Below, piece by piece: positions 35,301 to 45,647 of a stretch of 64,000 nucleotides of DNA. How positions within the stretch are numbered: the first letter of the stretch is position 1; each line of letters begins with the position of its first letter. The stretch is from Brachionus koreanus (taxonomy: Eukaryota > Rotifera > Eurotatoria > Ploima > Brachionidae). A model generated the notes under the pieces. That model was not told where the DNA came from, ran no database searches, and saw nothing but the letters and a program-made list of their open reading frames with translations. The stretch is taken from positions 505,429 to 569,428 of the forward strand of contig PJRA01000485.1 of assembly GCA_016987375.1 (NCBI GenBank), read 5' to 3'. The translations under genes were made by a program, and so were the position numbers.

Positions 35301-37817
35301 TGACTTTTTGGTACCAAAATTGATTATCACGACATTGGATCAACAGTTGGAATTCGAAAAAAAGGACATTACATTTCGACATTCTTTTCAAAAAATGTAA
35401 GAATTTCTGATTTTCAAATTTTAATACATAATGGTATTAAGAGGGGAACGATAGAATTTCAAAGAAAACTTTGACCTTGGATAGTTTATTTCAATTAGTT
35501 AATTTGATTAGCGTAAAAATATTAAAAAAAAAAACAAAATTTAGACTTTAAATTTAAATAATTTTAACTTTTAACTCAAAATACTGATTTTTTTTAATTT
35601 TAAGAATGAATGAAAAATTTGCTAATCATTCAAATTTGAAAAATAATAGACAATTTGTAAAAAATGTAGTTGATCTTTTTGATTTATTAATAGAGTATTC
35701 AGAAACAAAAATCGATTCATCCGATCAATTAAAAAGTTTTTATTTAAATGAAATTTTAGTAAGCGTTTTGAAAATTTAAGTTTTTTTTTAAAGAATTTTT
35801 TTTTAGAATTTTTACAGAAATTTAAAAAGATATGATATATACGTAAAATATATCGAAAAGTTAAGAAAAATACACATTCAAAGAAAAAACTTGGTTTGTG
35901 CTGCAAATACTTTGAAGCTTCATGCAGAATTGTTATATTGGACTGACCAAGAGCTTGAAGAGCATCTTATTCATAAATCTTTTCCCGATGAAAAAATACA
36001 CAAAAATTTGAAAGAACTATTATTTATTCAACTAATCAAAGATTATACGTTAGGTCAGGCATGGGAGAAAGCTTTTGAATTTTCCAAGATTTTACGAGGG
36101 ATTTACGAATCTGAATTTAAATTTGACAAGCTTTGCGGATTTTTGCGTCAACAAGCAGAATTGTGTGAAAATATCATTAAAAATAATAGGTTTGAGTGCA
36201 AATATTTTCTAGTAGGATTTTATGGAAGAAAGTTTCCTAAACTGCTTCAAAATAAGCGGTTTGTTTTCCGAAGTGAACCTTTAGAACAAATTATTACGTT
36301 TAGACAAAAGGTTGAGAGTTGGTTTCCTAATTCAGAAAGGATTTCTCATTCATACCCTGTTACAAAAAATGAAACTGAATCAATAAGTCGATTTATTCAA
36401 GTCATAAGTGTGAATCCAATTTACGAACCATCTTATAATTTCAAAACAATGAACATTTCACCTATGCTTATTAAATATTATAAATATAATGAAATTAATA
36501 AATTTAAGTACTCTTATAGAAAAGATAGTATATTGAATGAAGATGATCCAACTTTATGGTGGCTAATAGAAAAATATATAACTATTTCAAATCCACTTCC
36601 AGATGTGATTAATTTTTATGAAATAATTGAAGAACAAACAATTCACATATCACCTATTCAAAATGCAATAAATATAGTGAATGAAAGATTAGAGATGTTG
36701 AAAGAAGCAGTAAATAAAATTGATGCTAAAAATCAAGTAAGCGAAGCTGATAAATTGCTAATACAAGGAACAATTGATCCTGGAGTATTAGGTGGTCTAC
36801 CAAAATACAAAAAATTTTTTATCGAATATGTAAACGATGAAGATACCAAAAATATTTCCACTCTTAAGGAACTAATAAATGAAACAATATTTTGGGGAGA
36901 AGAATTGCTTGAAATGTCATTGAATTATTTACCAACTGATCATCTTCTAAATATCATTAAAAATGAGCAACTACCTAAGCTTAAAAAATTATTTGATATA
37001 TCCGAAAACAAATTGGCTCGTTACGAAGACAATGCTACATTATTTGAATCTACTCCTAAAATTTCATCAAAACCTCCCAATTATTGTGATCAAAACAGTC
37101 TAAACAAATCATTCTTAAACAAAGTTCAAGAAAATTATACTGGAAGAACAATATTATCATATTTTGGAATGTGTGATAAACCAAATTCATCAAACTTCGC
37201 CATTGCAAGTAATAATTCTCAAAGAGACTCAATTTCCTCAATAAAATCTCTGAATTCTGACGATGATTTTAACAATCGAAAGATAATTCTTGATGAAACA
37301 CTAAGTTCAAAGCGTCCATTAAGACGATTTCAAAATTTGAACTCAAGTAGCACAAGCAACAGTAATCAAAGTTCAAGACCTATTAGTAATCTTAGTGTTG
37401 AAGAAATTAATTTGTATCCTTCTTTCCAAAATTTTGATCAAAATAATTTCAATAAATTAGAAGATGATTCTAATAATAAAGCTCCACCAAAGCCTCCAAA
37501 GACTAAAATTGCTCACATGATAGCTAAAGATTACTCAGATCAAAATATATTCAATGAAACGTCTGTAAATGATCAAAATAAATCAACAACGTCTCTTCAA
37601 TTTATACCTCTAAAATCTCTTTCTTCAAAAACAAATTCAGACTCAATTTTGAATAAGGTATGAGTTATTGAATTAAAAAAAAATAACTATCTATATTTAG
37701 GATCAATAATGTTAAATTAAGTTTAATTAAATCAAGCAATCTGATCATGATGATTTGAATAATAATACAGAATATATTAACAAAACGGTTAATTTTTTAC
37801 GAGAAAACATTTTTTAA
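29316..37817 (+). CDS. DOCK family Rac guanine-nucleotide exchange factor (DOCK1/2/5-like)
   Basis: Twenty-one exons: 29316-29361, 29409-29492, 29543-29639, 29758-29827, 29883-29978, 30026-30265, 30331-30524, 30579-30920, 30970-31126, 31192-31264, 31308-31531, 32792-32965, 33015-33180, 33245-34067, 34118-34209, 34261-34415, 34464-34556, 34615-35396, 35605-35758, 35807-37657, 37737-37817. Total is 5994 bases (1997 residues), all in phase. N-terminal SH3 (~8-70: IGDIVDIIEE, WFRGF, KKGIFPKSFV); DHR-1 lipid-binding C2 domain (~445-650: RNEFFITIIGGEF, KSIVYIKQDKPKWNE); helical middle; DHR-2 catalytic domain (~1310-1745: YFLVGFYGRKFP, IHISPIQNAI, and IDPGVLGGL, which keeps the nucleotide-sensor valine). 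SH3 plus a proline motif (APPKPPKTK, ~1913) fit the class that partners ELMO and activates Rac for migration and engulfment. The last exon could instead start at 37701, giving two residues. Exons 7-9 are less conserved. Confidence 0.92.
31647..32592 (-). mobile_element. Decayed Tc1/mariner-like transposon in a DOCK intron
   Basis: Lies in the 1.26-kb intron between DOCK exons 11 and 12. Minus-strand translation shows an N-terminal helix-turn-helix-like start (MQQWSIQNYFVNNPNISKAD, ANRFIQEGICRKTAYDYI). Later come catalytic-core pieces typical of the family (FWPDLASA, then PKDIKPSNVPQARLIEDFW, then EGGWIATTEQQL) with many stops and shifts. Imperfect terminal inverted repeats begin GGGTAGTGCATTTTAAGTTA at the left and, in reverse complement, GGGTGTTTCATAATTAGCTA at the right. 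The element is inactive. Confidence 0.8.
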
Positions 37818-38255
37818 TTGTAAATAAAATATACGATTAAAATATTCTTAATATTATTTATATGGTATTTAATTTTATTAAATAACAAAATTTAGCATAA
37901 AGACCTAATTACTTCAGACGACAATTCTTCATTTATCATCATTCTCATTTTTAAAATTAAAATATTAATATTTTAAAATTTCAAAATATAGAAACTTAAG
38001 CAAAAATACTTACGAAAAAAAGATTTAAAAATTCATAGTTTCAGTCCTAGTGTTAGGAAACCAAAATTAACAAAGAATACTGACAAAAAAAGCTTTTTTT
38101 TTTGCTAAATGACATGGAACCACTCCAAAATTGCTAAATTACAAAGTTAAAACCTTCAGCAAATGAAATTTTATTTAAATATTTATGAAATATGACAAAA
38201 AGTAAGCTATTCAATTATTTCTATTTATTATTAAAAATATAATTTAGGGCGGGTC
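37818..38255. other. Spacer downstream of DOCK
   Basis: An A/T-rich 3' flank of the DOCK gene with an AATAAA-like signal near 37820. Nothing else was recognised before the LINE relic at 38256. Confidence 0.35.
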
Positions 38256-38498
38256 CTAGGTTTGGTTTGCTTGTCGTGTCAACAAATACGCGTGAATCTC
38301 CTTTGCTATCAAATCTTGTTTGGATTTGTTTGTCAAGAATTTAACAAATAAGTTGTTTGATCTATCTTCGATTGTTTCTAGCTTTAGGACTTTGTGGATT
38401 GATTTTATTAAGGTTTTGATTGGAAAGTATTTAATTATTTTACAATGATTAACAATGATTTGTATAGCGTTAAGTTCAACTTGATTGAGTTTGAGCAT
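38256..38498 (-). mobile_element. LINE reverse-transcriptase C-terminal relic
   Basis: An open frame on the minus strand reads LNQVELNAIQIIVNHCKIIK, then KTLIKSIHKVLKLETIEDRS, close in pattern to the C-terminal part of Jockey-like reverse transcriptases (IQ--QN-CLR ... ELH---GIPTIEERL). It ends at a stop at 38256. The rest of the element is missing. Confidence 0.5.
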
Positions 38499-38518
38499 TT
38501 AAAGCTTTTTGTTCTTCT

Positions 38519-38674
38519 GTGTTTCTAACAGAAATGTAAAGTGAACCGAAAACCGTCACCGTAACCGTAACCAACGGTAATACTTAAAATTACATTTTGA
38601 ACATAATAAAAAGGGGTCACGGTGACGAAACGGTTGAGGGTTGTCGGTTGACTCTACATTTCTGTTAGAAACAC
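38519..38674. mobile_element. MITE with ~45-base inverted ends (CAACCG family), copy 1
   Basis: The left end begins GTGTTTCTAACAGAAATGTA and continues into AACCGAAAACCGTCACC. The right end is its inverted counterpart, ending TCTACATTTCTGTTAGAAAC. It is 156 bases long with no coding capacity. A partial, more diverged copy follows at 38675-38820. Related copies occur at 44228-44440, 45483-45647, 51503-51659 and 57505-57646. Confidence 0.7.
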
Positions 38675-38820
38675 TGTTTAACCTCAACCAACAGTGAACG
38701 GTCAAAGTCACGCTAACCTTTATTTTGATGAATTTAATTTTGAACATTTCGATAAGGTTCGAGGTGACTTTAAACATTGACGAGTGTCGGTTGAAATAAG
38801 ATTTCGACTAGATACACTGT
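38675..38820. repeat. Diverged second copy of the CAACCG MITE
   Basis: Adjacent to copy 1. It has CTCAACCAACAGTGAACGGT at the left and GTGTCGGTTGAAAT then GACTAGATACACTG at the right, so the same inverted-end theme in worn form. No coding content. Confidence 0.4.
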
Positions 38821-39057
38821 AAATAGTAAAAAAATTGTTTGTGACCCAACTTGATTTTTAAATAAATTTGAAAAGACTACTTATTTAAGGTTTCTTGGCC
38901 TAATTTTTTTCACATTCTTGGTCTAAATTATAGCGGATGAATTCGTTTAATTCTTGAAAACATTTTTTTGTTAAAACTTTGGTATTTTTGTTGTACTGAT
39001 TTATTGAAATTCTAACGAAATAATAAATCAAATTTTTTTTTTTTATTTTTATAAAAT

Positions 39058-39546
39058 TTACTTTTTCTGCAACACAGAACTCGATCCGAATTTGGATATA
39101 AATTCAATACATAAAATGAATGGTAACCACATTAAAAAAGTTTCATCAGGAAAAATTGACAAAAAAATAAATTTTTTGATTTTTTCAATTATATTTTTAC
39201 TATTTAATATAAATTGATCTTTGATTGCCAAAAACGAAAATTTAAATAACATTATAAAGAAAATTATCAACACTAAAATTAAATAAAGTTGCCAAATTTC
39301 ATCAAAAAAAAATGAAAAACAAATAAGTAATTCTGGTTTGTACAATTGTACAATTGATTTTGATACAAATGGAAAAATTACAAAATATTTTAGAAATTCT
39401 GATACTGTGAAAATCATTTTCCAATAAATTTTAGAAAATTTCAGAAAATTCATAAAAAAAAAATCCAAAAAATTTATTAGTATTCTCACAAAAAAGAATT
39501 TTACAAATACTTCGCTCTTTTGATAGGGAATCGCTACAAAACCAGC
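39058..39546 (-). CDS. Possible multi-pass membrane protein (partial)
   Basis: A frame open for about 160 codons, rare in sequence this A/T-rich. The stop is at 39058. It reads THLFAGFVAIPYQKSEVFVK, then several hydrophobic stretches (near IYWKMIFTVSEFLKYFVIF, LYLILVLIIFFIMLF, FLMWLPFILCIEF). No in-frame ATG lies at the upstream end and no convincing splice acceptor was found. The start is therefore unresolved: the first ATG codon in frame would give a protein starting MNFLKFSKIY. I recognise no family. It may be a real small gene with a missing first exon or a decaying one. Confidence 0.35.
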   Translation of the reverse strand, partial: AGFVAIPYQKSEVFVKFFFVRILINFLDFFFMNFLKFSKIYWKMIFTVSEFLKYFVIFPFVSKSIVQLYKPELLICFSFFFDEIWQLYLILVLIIFFIMLFKFSFLAIKDQFILNSKNIIEKIKKFIFLSIFPDETFLMWLPFILCIEFISKFGSSSVLQKK

Positions 39547-39682
39547 AAAAAGATGAGTGAATGTATTTTTTGAATTTTAAATTTTTAAAATAAACAGTCA
39601 TAAATTTAATTTAAAAGTTTTTATTAATCCTAAAATGAACAAAGATTAGCTTCAAAATTTATAATCTAGATATACATAGAAA

Positions 39683-40237
39683 ATGTTTCTATTTAAAAAA
39701 TCGTTGTTTCTTTTTATAAATAAAAATTGAAACTAAAAGAAAGAATTTTTTGATTTCGTTTAGATAAAAAATGATTCATAAATAAAAATTCCACCAAACT
39801 TTTAATATTGTTTATCAGTTTTGTCGTATGTTTTTTATATTTCAACGAGAAATTCAGCAAACCAGAATTCAAAGGATATGTGCAAAAAATTTTTAAACCT
39901 GTCTTAGGAAACGATACAAATCATACGCTTGTGAAAATGATTGATAATAATGCAGGTTTGGTATCAGCAGGCCTATCAACTTCTGCCGTTACGTCAATAT
40001 CTTATTTTCCGTTATACTTTACGTTAAATTTTAAATTTTGATTTGATTTTATTTCTAAAAAAGAAATTTATTACGGAACTAAGAAATGTTGTTTATGGCC
40101 TTTTGGCAACCGGTGCTCTTGTTGTAGCAAAATATAGATTAGATTTAATTGATTGGGGTTTTATTTCAATTAAAAAATATTTTCCATCAAATAGTGAAAA
40201 TCCAGTTGTAAAATCGGAGAAACCAAAAGAAGATTAG
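39683..40237 (+). CDS. Small membrane protein, possible MICOS subunit MIC13/QIL1
   Basis: Proposed exons 39683-39702, 39819-39960 and 40064-40237 give 111 residues in phase. A donor near 39989 would add nine residues. There is a hydrophobic N-terminal stretch (FLFKKSFVVCFLYF), a middle with VKMIDNNAGL, then RNVVYGLLATGALVVAKYRL and DLIDWGFISIKKYF. Length, the single N-terminal span and the C-terminal pattern (WNAG ... then GW-Y-K) recall MIC13/QIL1 of the mitochondrial cristae-junction complex. The similarity is weak and judged by eye. Exon 1 is the least secure part. Confidence 0.4.
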
Positions 40238-40312
40238 AATTTTTTTTTAAATGTTTTTTTTCAAAAATTTGCAAAATTTATTTTAATTGTCAATCAAGGG
40301 AATCTAAAAGAA

Positions 40313-40701
40313 GAGAGGTGTTGAAGTAATTTTTCGTAATTCTTTCATGTCGCAATGCTAATCATGCGATCCAATCAAAACAATTTTCAAAAATTAATTG
40401 TAAAATTAAGAGAGGCTTTATTAGGGTTTTTTGACGTTATAAATCCATGTATTAAGAAAATTATTCCACTAAAAATTTATACAAAGCGTCTCTTGGAATA
40501 TTCAAAACCTCAAAAAATTTAGTTAATTTTAAATGCGATACTTTGCCTAATACTTAGAATTATTACTTCCTAAAACAGTAAGATTGAAAATGGCGCCTCT
40601 CTTAATTCAACTTCAATTTTTTAAGATTGTTTTGGTTAGATAGCATGAGTGGCATTGCGACATAAATGTGAAAAAAGAAAATTTACTGCTGCGCCTCTCT
40701 G
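40313..40701. mobile_element. ~390-base foldback element with ~100-base inverted ends
   Basis: The left arm (40313-40420: AGAGAGGTGTTGAAGTAATT ... ATGTCGCAATGC ... CAATCAAAACAATTTTC ... AAGAGAGGC) is repeated in inverted form in the right arm (40595-40701), with the same order of landmarks and roughly 80% identity by eye. The centre is A/T-rich and non-coding. It lies just downstream of the small membrane-protein gene. Confidence 0.7.
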
Positions 40702-41049
40702 CATTTGATTACATTATATAGAGATTTAATTAGGCTTAAGTTTTTGAAAATTGTTTCGATGGTATCGGGCTCTGTGGGGCCTGAAGGGATGTAAATAATG
40801 TTTCAGCTCTTTTCAGGGCGGATTCTGCAAATAATTTAAATTTTATAAAAATGTAAAAATTTTGGGTATTTTTGATTTTTTTCCAACTGTTAAATGAAAT
40901 AGAGTAAAAAAAGGAAAAAAAAATGCTGTTAGTTAAAATATCAATTTATTGATTAAAATTAGAAATACTTTGATACAATAAAAAGCCATAAATCTAAAAT
41001 AAAAAACGCAGCAATCGCAATAGTACGCTCACATCCTTCAAGATCTAAA
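40702..41049. other. Spacer, nothing recognised
   Basis: A/T-rich sequence after the foldback element. No gene, repeat or RNA was recognised. Confidence 0.35.
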
Positions 41050-41437
41050 TTAAAAAAACACTGTTGGTAATTAAAATATAATTCGGTTTTGAAAAATTTT
41101 ACCCAATTTTAACTGCAAATCCCACATCAAAAAAGCTGCAATTTTACCAAACGAATTAATCACTGCAGATTGATTATTTAAGTTGTTGTACTTTTACTGA
41201 AGTTGGTCAAGTTGGCTTTGAAAATCTTCAATGCTTAAATTTCCATTTTTTTATTTAAAATTTTAGTAGGAATCGTCTCATTTTAAATTTCTAATAATTC
41301 GATTAATAGCTTTTTTGTTTTAGATGGCAAATTTATTGTTAAATTTTTTTCTTTGATTGTATCAATAGGCTTAAAATCATCCACTTCATCGAGTTTTGGT
41401 CGATTAATTTGGGGTTCTTTTACTAATCCCTCGCAAT
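41050..41437 (-). pseudogene. Decayed coding fragment of unknown origin
   Basis: Two protein-like stretches on the minus strand. One (41437-41283) reads VKEPQINRPKLDEVDDFKPI and TIKEKNLTINLPSKTKKLLI to a stop. The next, in another frame, reads LSIEDFQSQLDQLQ, a stop, then KYNNLNNQSAVINSFGKIAA. Residue composition looks coding, but no intron or start joins them. I do not recognise the family; a transposon protein or an old gene copy are both possible. Confidence 0.3.
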
Positions 41438-41581
41438 GCTACGCAACTCATTTTTAAATTTTTTATTACTTCTAATTATTCTATAATATTTTTAAAAAAA
41501 TGAACAAGATATTATTTTAGTACTTGTATAGAGATTAAAAAAAAACCTATAATTTAAGATTTTTAAAAATAAGTTTTAAAA

Positions 41582-41713
41582 ATGCTTTTCTGTGATGATA
41601 ACAGAGATTCTTTAGACTCTGGTATTGTTTTGGAAGATGAACCTTTATACAAAGCTATTGATCCAAACAATGAAAATTTATTTGAATGGATCGAAAATGT
41701 GTACCAATCATGA
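41582..41713 (+). pseudogene. Short coding-like fragment
   Basis: Reads MLFCDDNRDSLDSGIVLEDE to NLFEWIENVYQS, then TGA. The same frame continues LRYRIHNSGFGKSIFKKCYQ for another ~28 codons, as if TGA replaced a sense codon. The acidic composition is unlike the surroundings. Family unknown. It could be an exon fragment or a relic of a mobile-element protein. Confidence 0.25.
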
Positions 41714-42699
41714 TTGAGATATAGGATCCATAATTCTGGTTTTGGAAAATCGATATTCAAAAAATGTTATCAAGTGAAAAAGAACACAACAAAGAAATTT
41801 TAAAATTGGTGAGAAAATTCCGGAAAAAAATTAAACATTCTCGCAAAAACTATTTAGAAAAAAAAGAAAAAGTTTCTTAAAAAGAATGGTTAAAAAAAGA
41901 AACAAGTTTTTTTTTGCGATTTTGCCCATCGATTTTTACTTTTTTTTTGTTTTTTTAATTTTAAAATTATTACATTAAAATTCATTGAAAATTATCAATA
42001 AAAAATTATGAGAATAAATTTATAGAAATAAAATATAAATTTTTAACCAAATACTCGTCCATTAATCCATCATTTTTATTTACTTATTATCTGATCATTA
42101 AAATGGTGTACATTTTATTTTCAAACTTATTTTTAAGAAAAAAAAATAATCACCAAAAATAAATTTTGATTATTTGAAATAAAGTGAAAGTCGAGATCCA
42201 ACTGGTAGGAGGGATGATGTTTTTAAAGTATGATAGCGTAGGACGTATCCCCCAGCAATTTATCAAATAACTTAAGAATGTTCATTTCAAGTGCTAAAAT
42301 TTATGTATAAAAAAACCATTTGTCTTATTAGAAAATATCAAAAAAATCTTGATCGGAGTTATAATACAAGTCACAAATATGCTCAAAGTCCAAATCTGAA
42401 TTTTTTATGCAAGCATATTTTCGACCATTTCTAAATGAAAGATTTTTACTTTTATGAATCAAGACTTATTTCTAACCCTTTAAGTCGAACTAACAACTAA
42501 GACCTAGAATTGCGTTCTTAGAGTATCATGTCAAGTCATTTTTCTACGGCTAAAACAACCATTTGTATATTAGGCAAGATTATAAATGTTTTATATTTGT
42601 CACTTTCTAGACTTTTTCCTCGTCGATTTAAAAAATTTAAAATTATCCTTAATGATCATTTAGGTAAGTCTATTGAACTTAATTTATCAGAAAAAAATT
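41714..42699. other. Spacer, nothing recognised
   Basis: A/T-rich. A 60-codon open frame at 42528-42710 has no family signal. No repeats shared with the rest of the window were noticed. Confidence 0.35.
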
Positions 42700-43330
42700 C
42701 AAAAATCTAGTATTGGCGAATCGAACTCATTTTTAAAAAAACATGATAAAATAGATTACCAGATAAAAAAGATTCATCTATTTCACTTCTAAATTTGCGA
42801 AAATTTTCATCTCAGAGCTTGAATTCAATTCTTCCATAAGACAAGAATTTGATAGATTTTTCCTCATCCAAACACATTATGAAATTATGTTTCGTTTGTA
42901 AATCTTTTCGATAAAGAAATTTCAGATTTTCAAATTAAATCTCAAACATGAAAATAAAATACCTTATGAGTTTTGAATTCATGCATTAAATTTTCATTGT
43001 AGATCTCTTTATCTCTTGTAAAAATTAACGAAATGAAACAAATTTCCTTTACGTTAACAACACTAAGACAACATTGACCTTCTAGTGGAAGAATTAAATT
43101 GAGATACTTATATGTTGAATAAATTTCCAAGCAATCTACAAAATTCATTTCTATTAAGATTAAAAATAAAAAAAAATTTAAAAACAATTTCGTGCTCTTC
43201 AATATTTTGAATGAACTATATATAATAAATAATCTAAAAATATCTGAAAGTAAAATTCATACAATACCAAGAACGCTTATGTTTAATGAAATTTAAGTCC
43301 TCAGCTAGTCTACCAAAGAATTATCAATGA
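42700..43330 (-). pseudogene. Decaying multi-exon gene remnant
   Basis: Three coding-like stretches on the minus strand, in order: GRLAEDLNFIKHKRSWYCMN (near 43310-43250); a hydrophobic start then CLEIYSTYKYLNLILPLEGQ ... TRDKEIYNENLMHEFKTHK, followed by a GT donor-like site (43202-42945); and NLKFLYRKDLQTKHNFIMCL ... YGRIEFKL, an in-frame TGA, then DENFRKFRSEIDESFLSG. The TGA falls where a tryptophan codon would fit. No start codon or full splice set could be built. A thioredoxin-like domain is a weak guess only. Confidence 0.3.
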
Positions 43331-44608
43331 TCAATTTAAAAATAAATTATACGTCTATCGGACATAAAGACTGTTGAAAAATTTTTTTCATTAAAAACCA
43401 AATGAAATCTTTTTAAATTTTTTGAATTTTTGTTTTTTAAAATGTAAACATACTTAACTAAACCATTATTAGAAGATTATTTGTTTTTAAAAAAGTTCTT
43501 TTTGCGAAACAAACTTTAAGAAGACAAAACTTAATATTATCATTGAAATTTCTAAAGGAAAACTTGATTTGGTATTTAAACTTCGTTCGAAAAATTTCAA
43601 AATAACGATTAATTTAACTTGGAGTCCTTTTAATTTTTTTAGTTTTCTAAAGAATATTTTTGGTTTTAAATTAAACTTAAAAGTAACTAACAAAACTGGC
43701 AATGAAGCTTACAAGTTTTTTTTTTCAAATTCTCAGATTCTAATCTGGCCTAATAAAAAATAAATTTCATTTAGTTTTCCGAAAAATCAAACCTATTTAC
43801 AGGGATGATTGAGAGAAAGTAATTAACAGTTAGGGAATATAAATAGGACATAAAGTCCAGCAAATAAGACATTAAATTTCATAGCCACCTTATGTCGTTA
43901 AGTGACAAAAAATGAATCATATTTTATATATGTTCCTTAAGTATGATTAAGCGGGGCATCTAAGGTTAGTGTGCCAAAATGTGACTTCTCGTGTCTAAGT
44001 GTGACAAAGTGTAGTTAACCGAAATTTTTGTTGACTGGTTTAACGAGAAATTTGTTTAAAAAAACAAACTGACATCGCATTTTAATAAAAATTTGAAATC
44101 ACTATTGTAAATATATCGTCTTATCATTTCTGTTGGAAAATTTATTTTTTTTTTCGTCTTTTATCTTTTTTACTGTACTTCTAAAAACCTATGCTTACGT
44201 TGAAAACTTACATTAAAAGAATTAAAGATTCTAAAAGAAACGTAACTAGAAACGACTACCGACAGTTGTATAACGTCATTGTCACCGTAAGTTTAATTTT
44301 GTGTTTTTTTTTTAACACCAAAGAAGAAGAAAACACTGAATTTGAGTCAGGGATACTTAGATAATTATGAACGACATTATGTCCGTCTGAAAATCAAATG
44401 TTTTACGGTTGACCTCACATTTTGATAAAAACACTTAAGACAAAAAGACAAAAAATCTCCCAATATTTAAAACTTTGCAAAAAGTCTGAAGTTTTATAAT
44501 TTCAATGAGGATCAAAGATTAGCAATATACATCTTCAATCTAGTTAGCTCTTGGTTCATTTGAAAGGATTATAGAAAGAATTTAAAATATATACCATAAA
44601 AAATACGT
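43331..44608. other. Gene-free spacer with one worn MITE
   Basis: No gene recognised. A degenerate CAACCG-family MITE is visible at about 44228-44440 (GACTACCGACAGTTG at the left, TTTTACGGTTGACCTCACAT at the right). Open frames on both strands at 43487-43763 overlap each other and lack family signal. Confidence 0.4.
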
Positions 44609-45210
44609 ACCAAACAAACAAACGCTGGAAAAGGTCGTCGTAAAAGATTTTTTCCAGATTTAATGCACAACCTGCCAACTAAAATTTTCAGCGAAAGCGC
44701 AGCGAAGATAAAATTTTAAAAAGTACATTATAACATTTTAGAACCATTTAAGCTTTTCAACAAAGAAAAATCAATCTTTTTTTGCTACAATAAGCTAAGT
44801 CAATCTAGATTGGTTAAAAATTTGAGATGAAGCCCTTCTTGAGAAGTAGAACCAAAATGTTTATTAATCGCTTTCGAGGATAAGTTTAAGTTTTACTTTT
44901 ATGTGGAAATTAAAAATTATTATTGGATAAAATTAACAAATCCCAATAAAATAAATACACATAAATTTTTCTTGAAAAAAAATTGAACTTCACTTTTAGT
45001 AGAAAATGATACCAAAAGTAGCAAAATGCCACCCCTTATAAAAACCCTGATCCAAAGTGGTGCGTACTAGTCTGAAGAAGACCTAAATGAAGCTATTATA
45101 ATAATAAAACTTTTTGGCATTGAAACACATCGACTCTGATTCTCTCCTTTCTCATTTATAAAATTTTTCAAAAGACTTGTTACGCGTTCCCTCAACAGAA
45201 TATGTCAACA

Positions 45211-45363
45211 AAACATTACGATACTTACTATTCATTCTTTCTAAAGTCTTTTTTTGGTATTAAAAAAAGAGTGCCTGATTTTAGAAATCGAATTTTAACC
45301 TACAACCGTCAACAGTCATACGTTACACTGCTTCCAAATCACTATAATTCGTTTATTATATAA
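45211..45363 (+). other. Small conserved reading frame of the repeat module (copy A)
   Basis: From ATG: MSTKHYDTYYSFFLKSFFGI then KKRVPDFRNRILTYNRQQSY to a TAA, about 50 residues. The same frame is open in copies B (51231-51383) and C (reverse strand, about 57768-57920) with very few residue changes. Upstream lie TATAAAAACCC and a CTGAAGAAG motif. No known family. It may be the tail of a lost longer protein or simply young repeat sequence that has not yet decayed. Confidence 0.3.
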
Positions 45364-45482
45364 AAAAGTACTTTACGGTGACGTTCACAAATTTTAAATT
45401 GAGATTAATTGATTTATTTCAGAAAAGGATACATGAAGTACAAACATTCCTTATCAAAAAGATAAAAGCTCTGAATAAATTT

Positions 45483-45647
45483 GTGTTTCTAAAGAAAATG
45501 TAACGTCAACCGACAACCTTGAAACGCTATTGTCACAGTTATCCCGTATCAAAAAAATCAAAATTAAATTTTGAACAAAATTAAAGTGGATTATGATAAC
45601 AATAACGGTTGACGGTTTTCGGTTGACGCTACATTTCTATTAGAACA
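45483..45647. mobile_element. CAACCG-family MITE inside module A
   Basis: The left end (GTGTTTCTAAAGAAAATGTA, then GTCAACCGACAACC) and the right end (GGTTGACGGTTTTCGGTTGA, then TACATTTCTATTAGAAC) are inverted relatives of each other and of the copy at 38519. It is present in all three modules, so it predates the module duplication. Confidence 0.65.

Noticed and set aside
34605..37241. Several minus-strand open frames of 60-94 codons
   Set aside because: They are shadows of DOCK exons 18-20, which match the DHR-2 region on the plus strand.
43487..43763. Overlapping 64- to 71-codon frames on both strands
   Set aside because: Neither has family similarity or splice context, and each is the shadow of the other.
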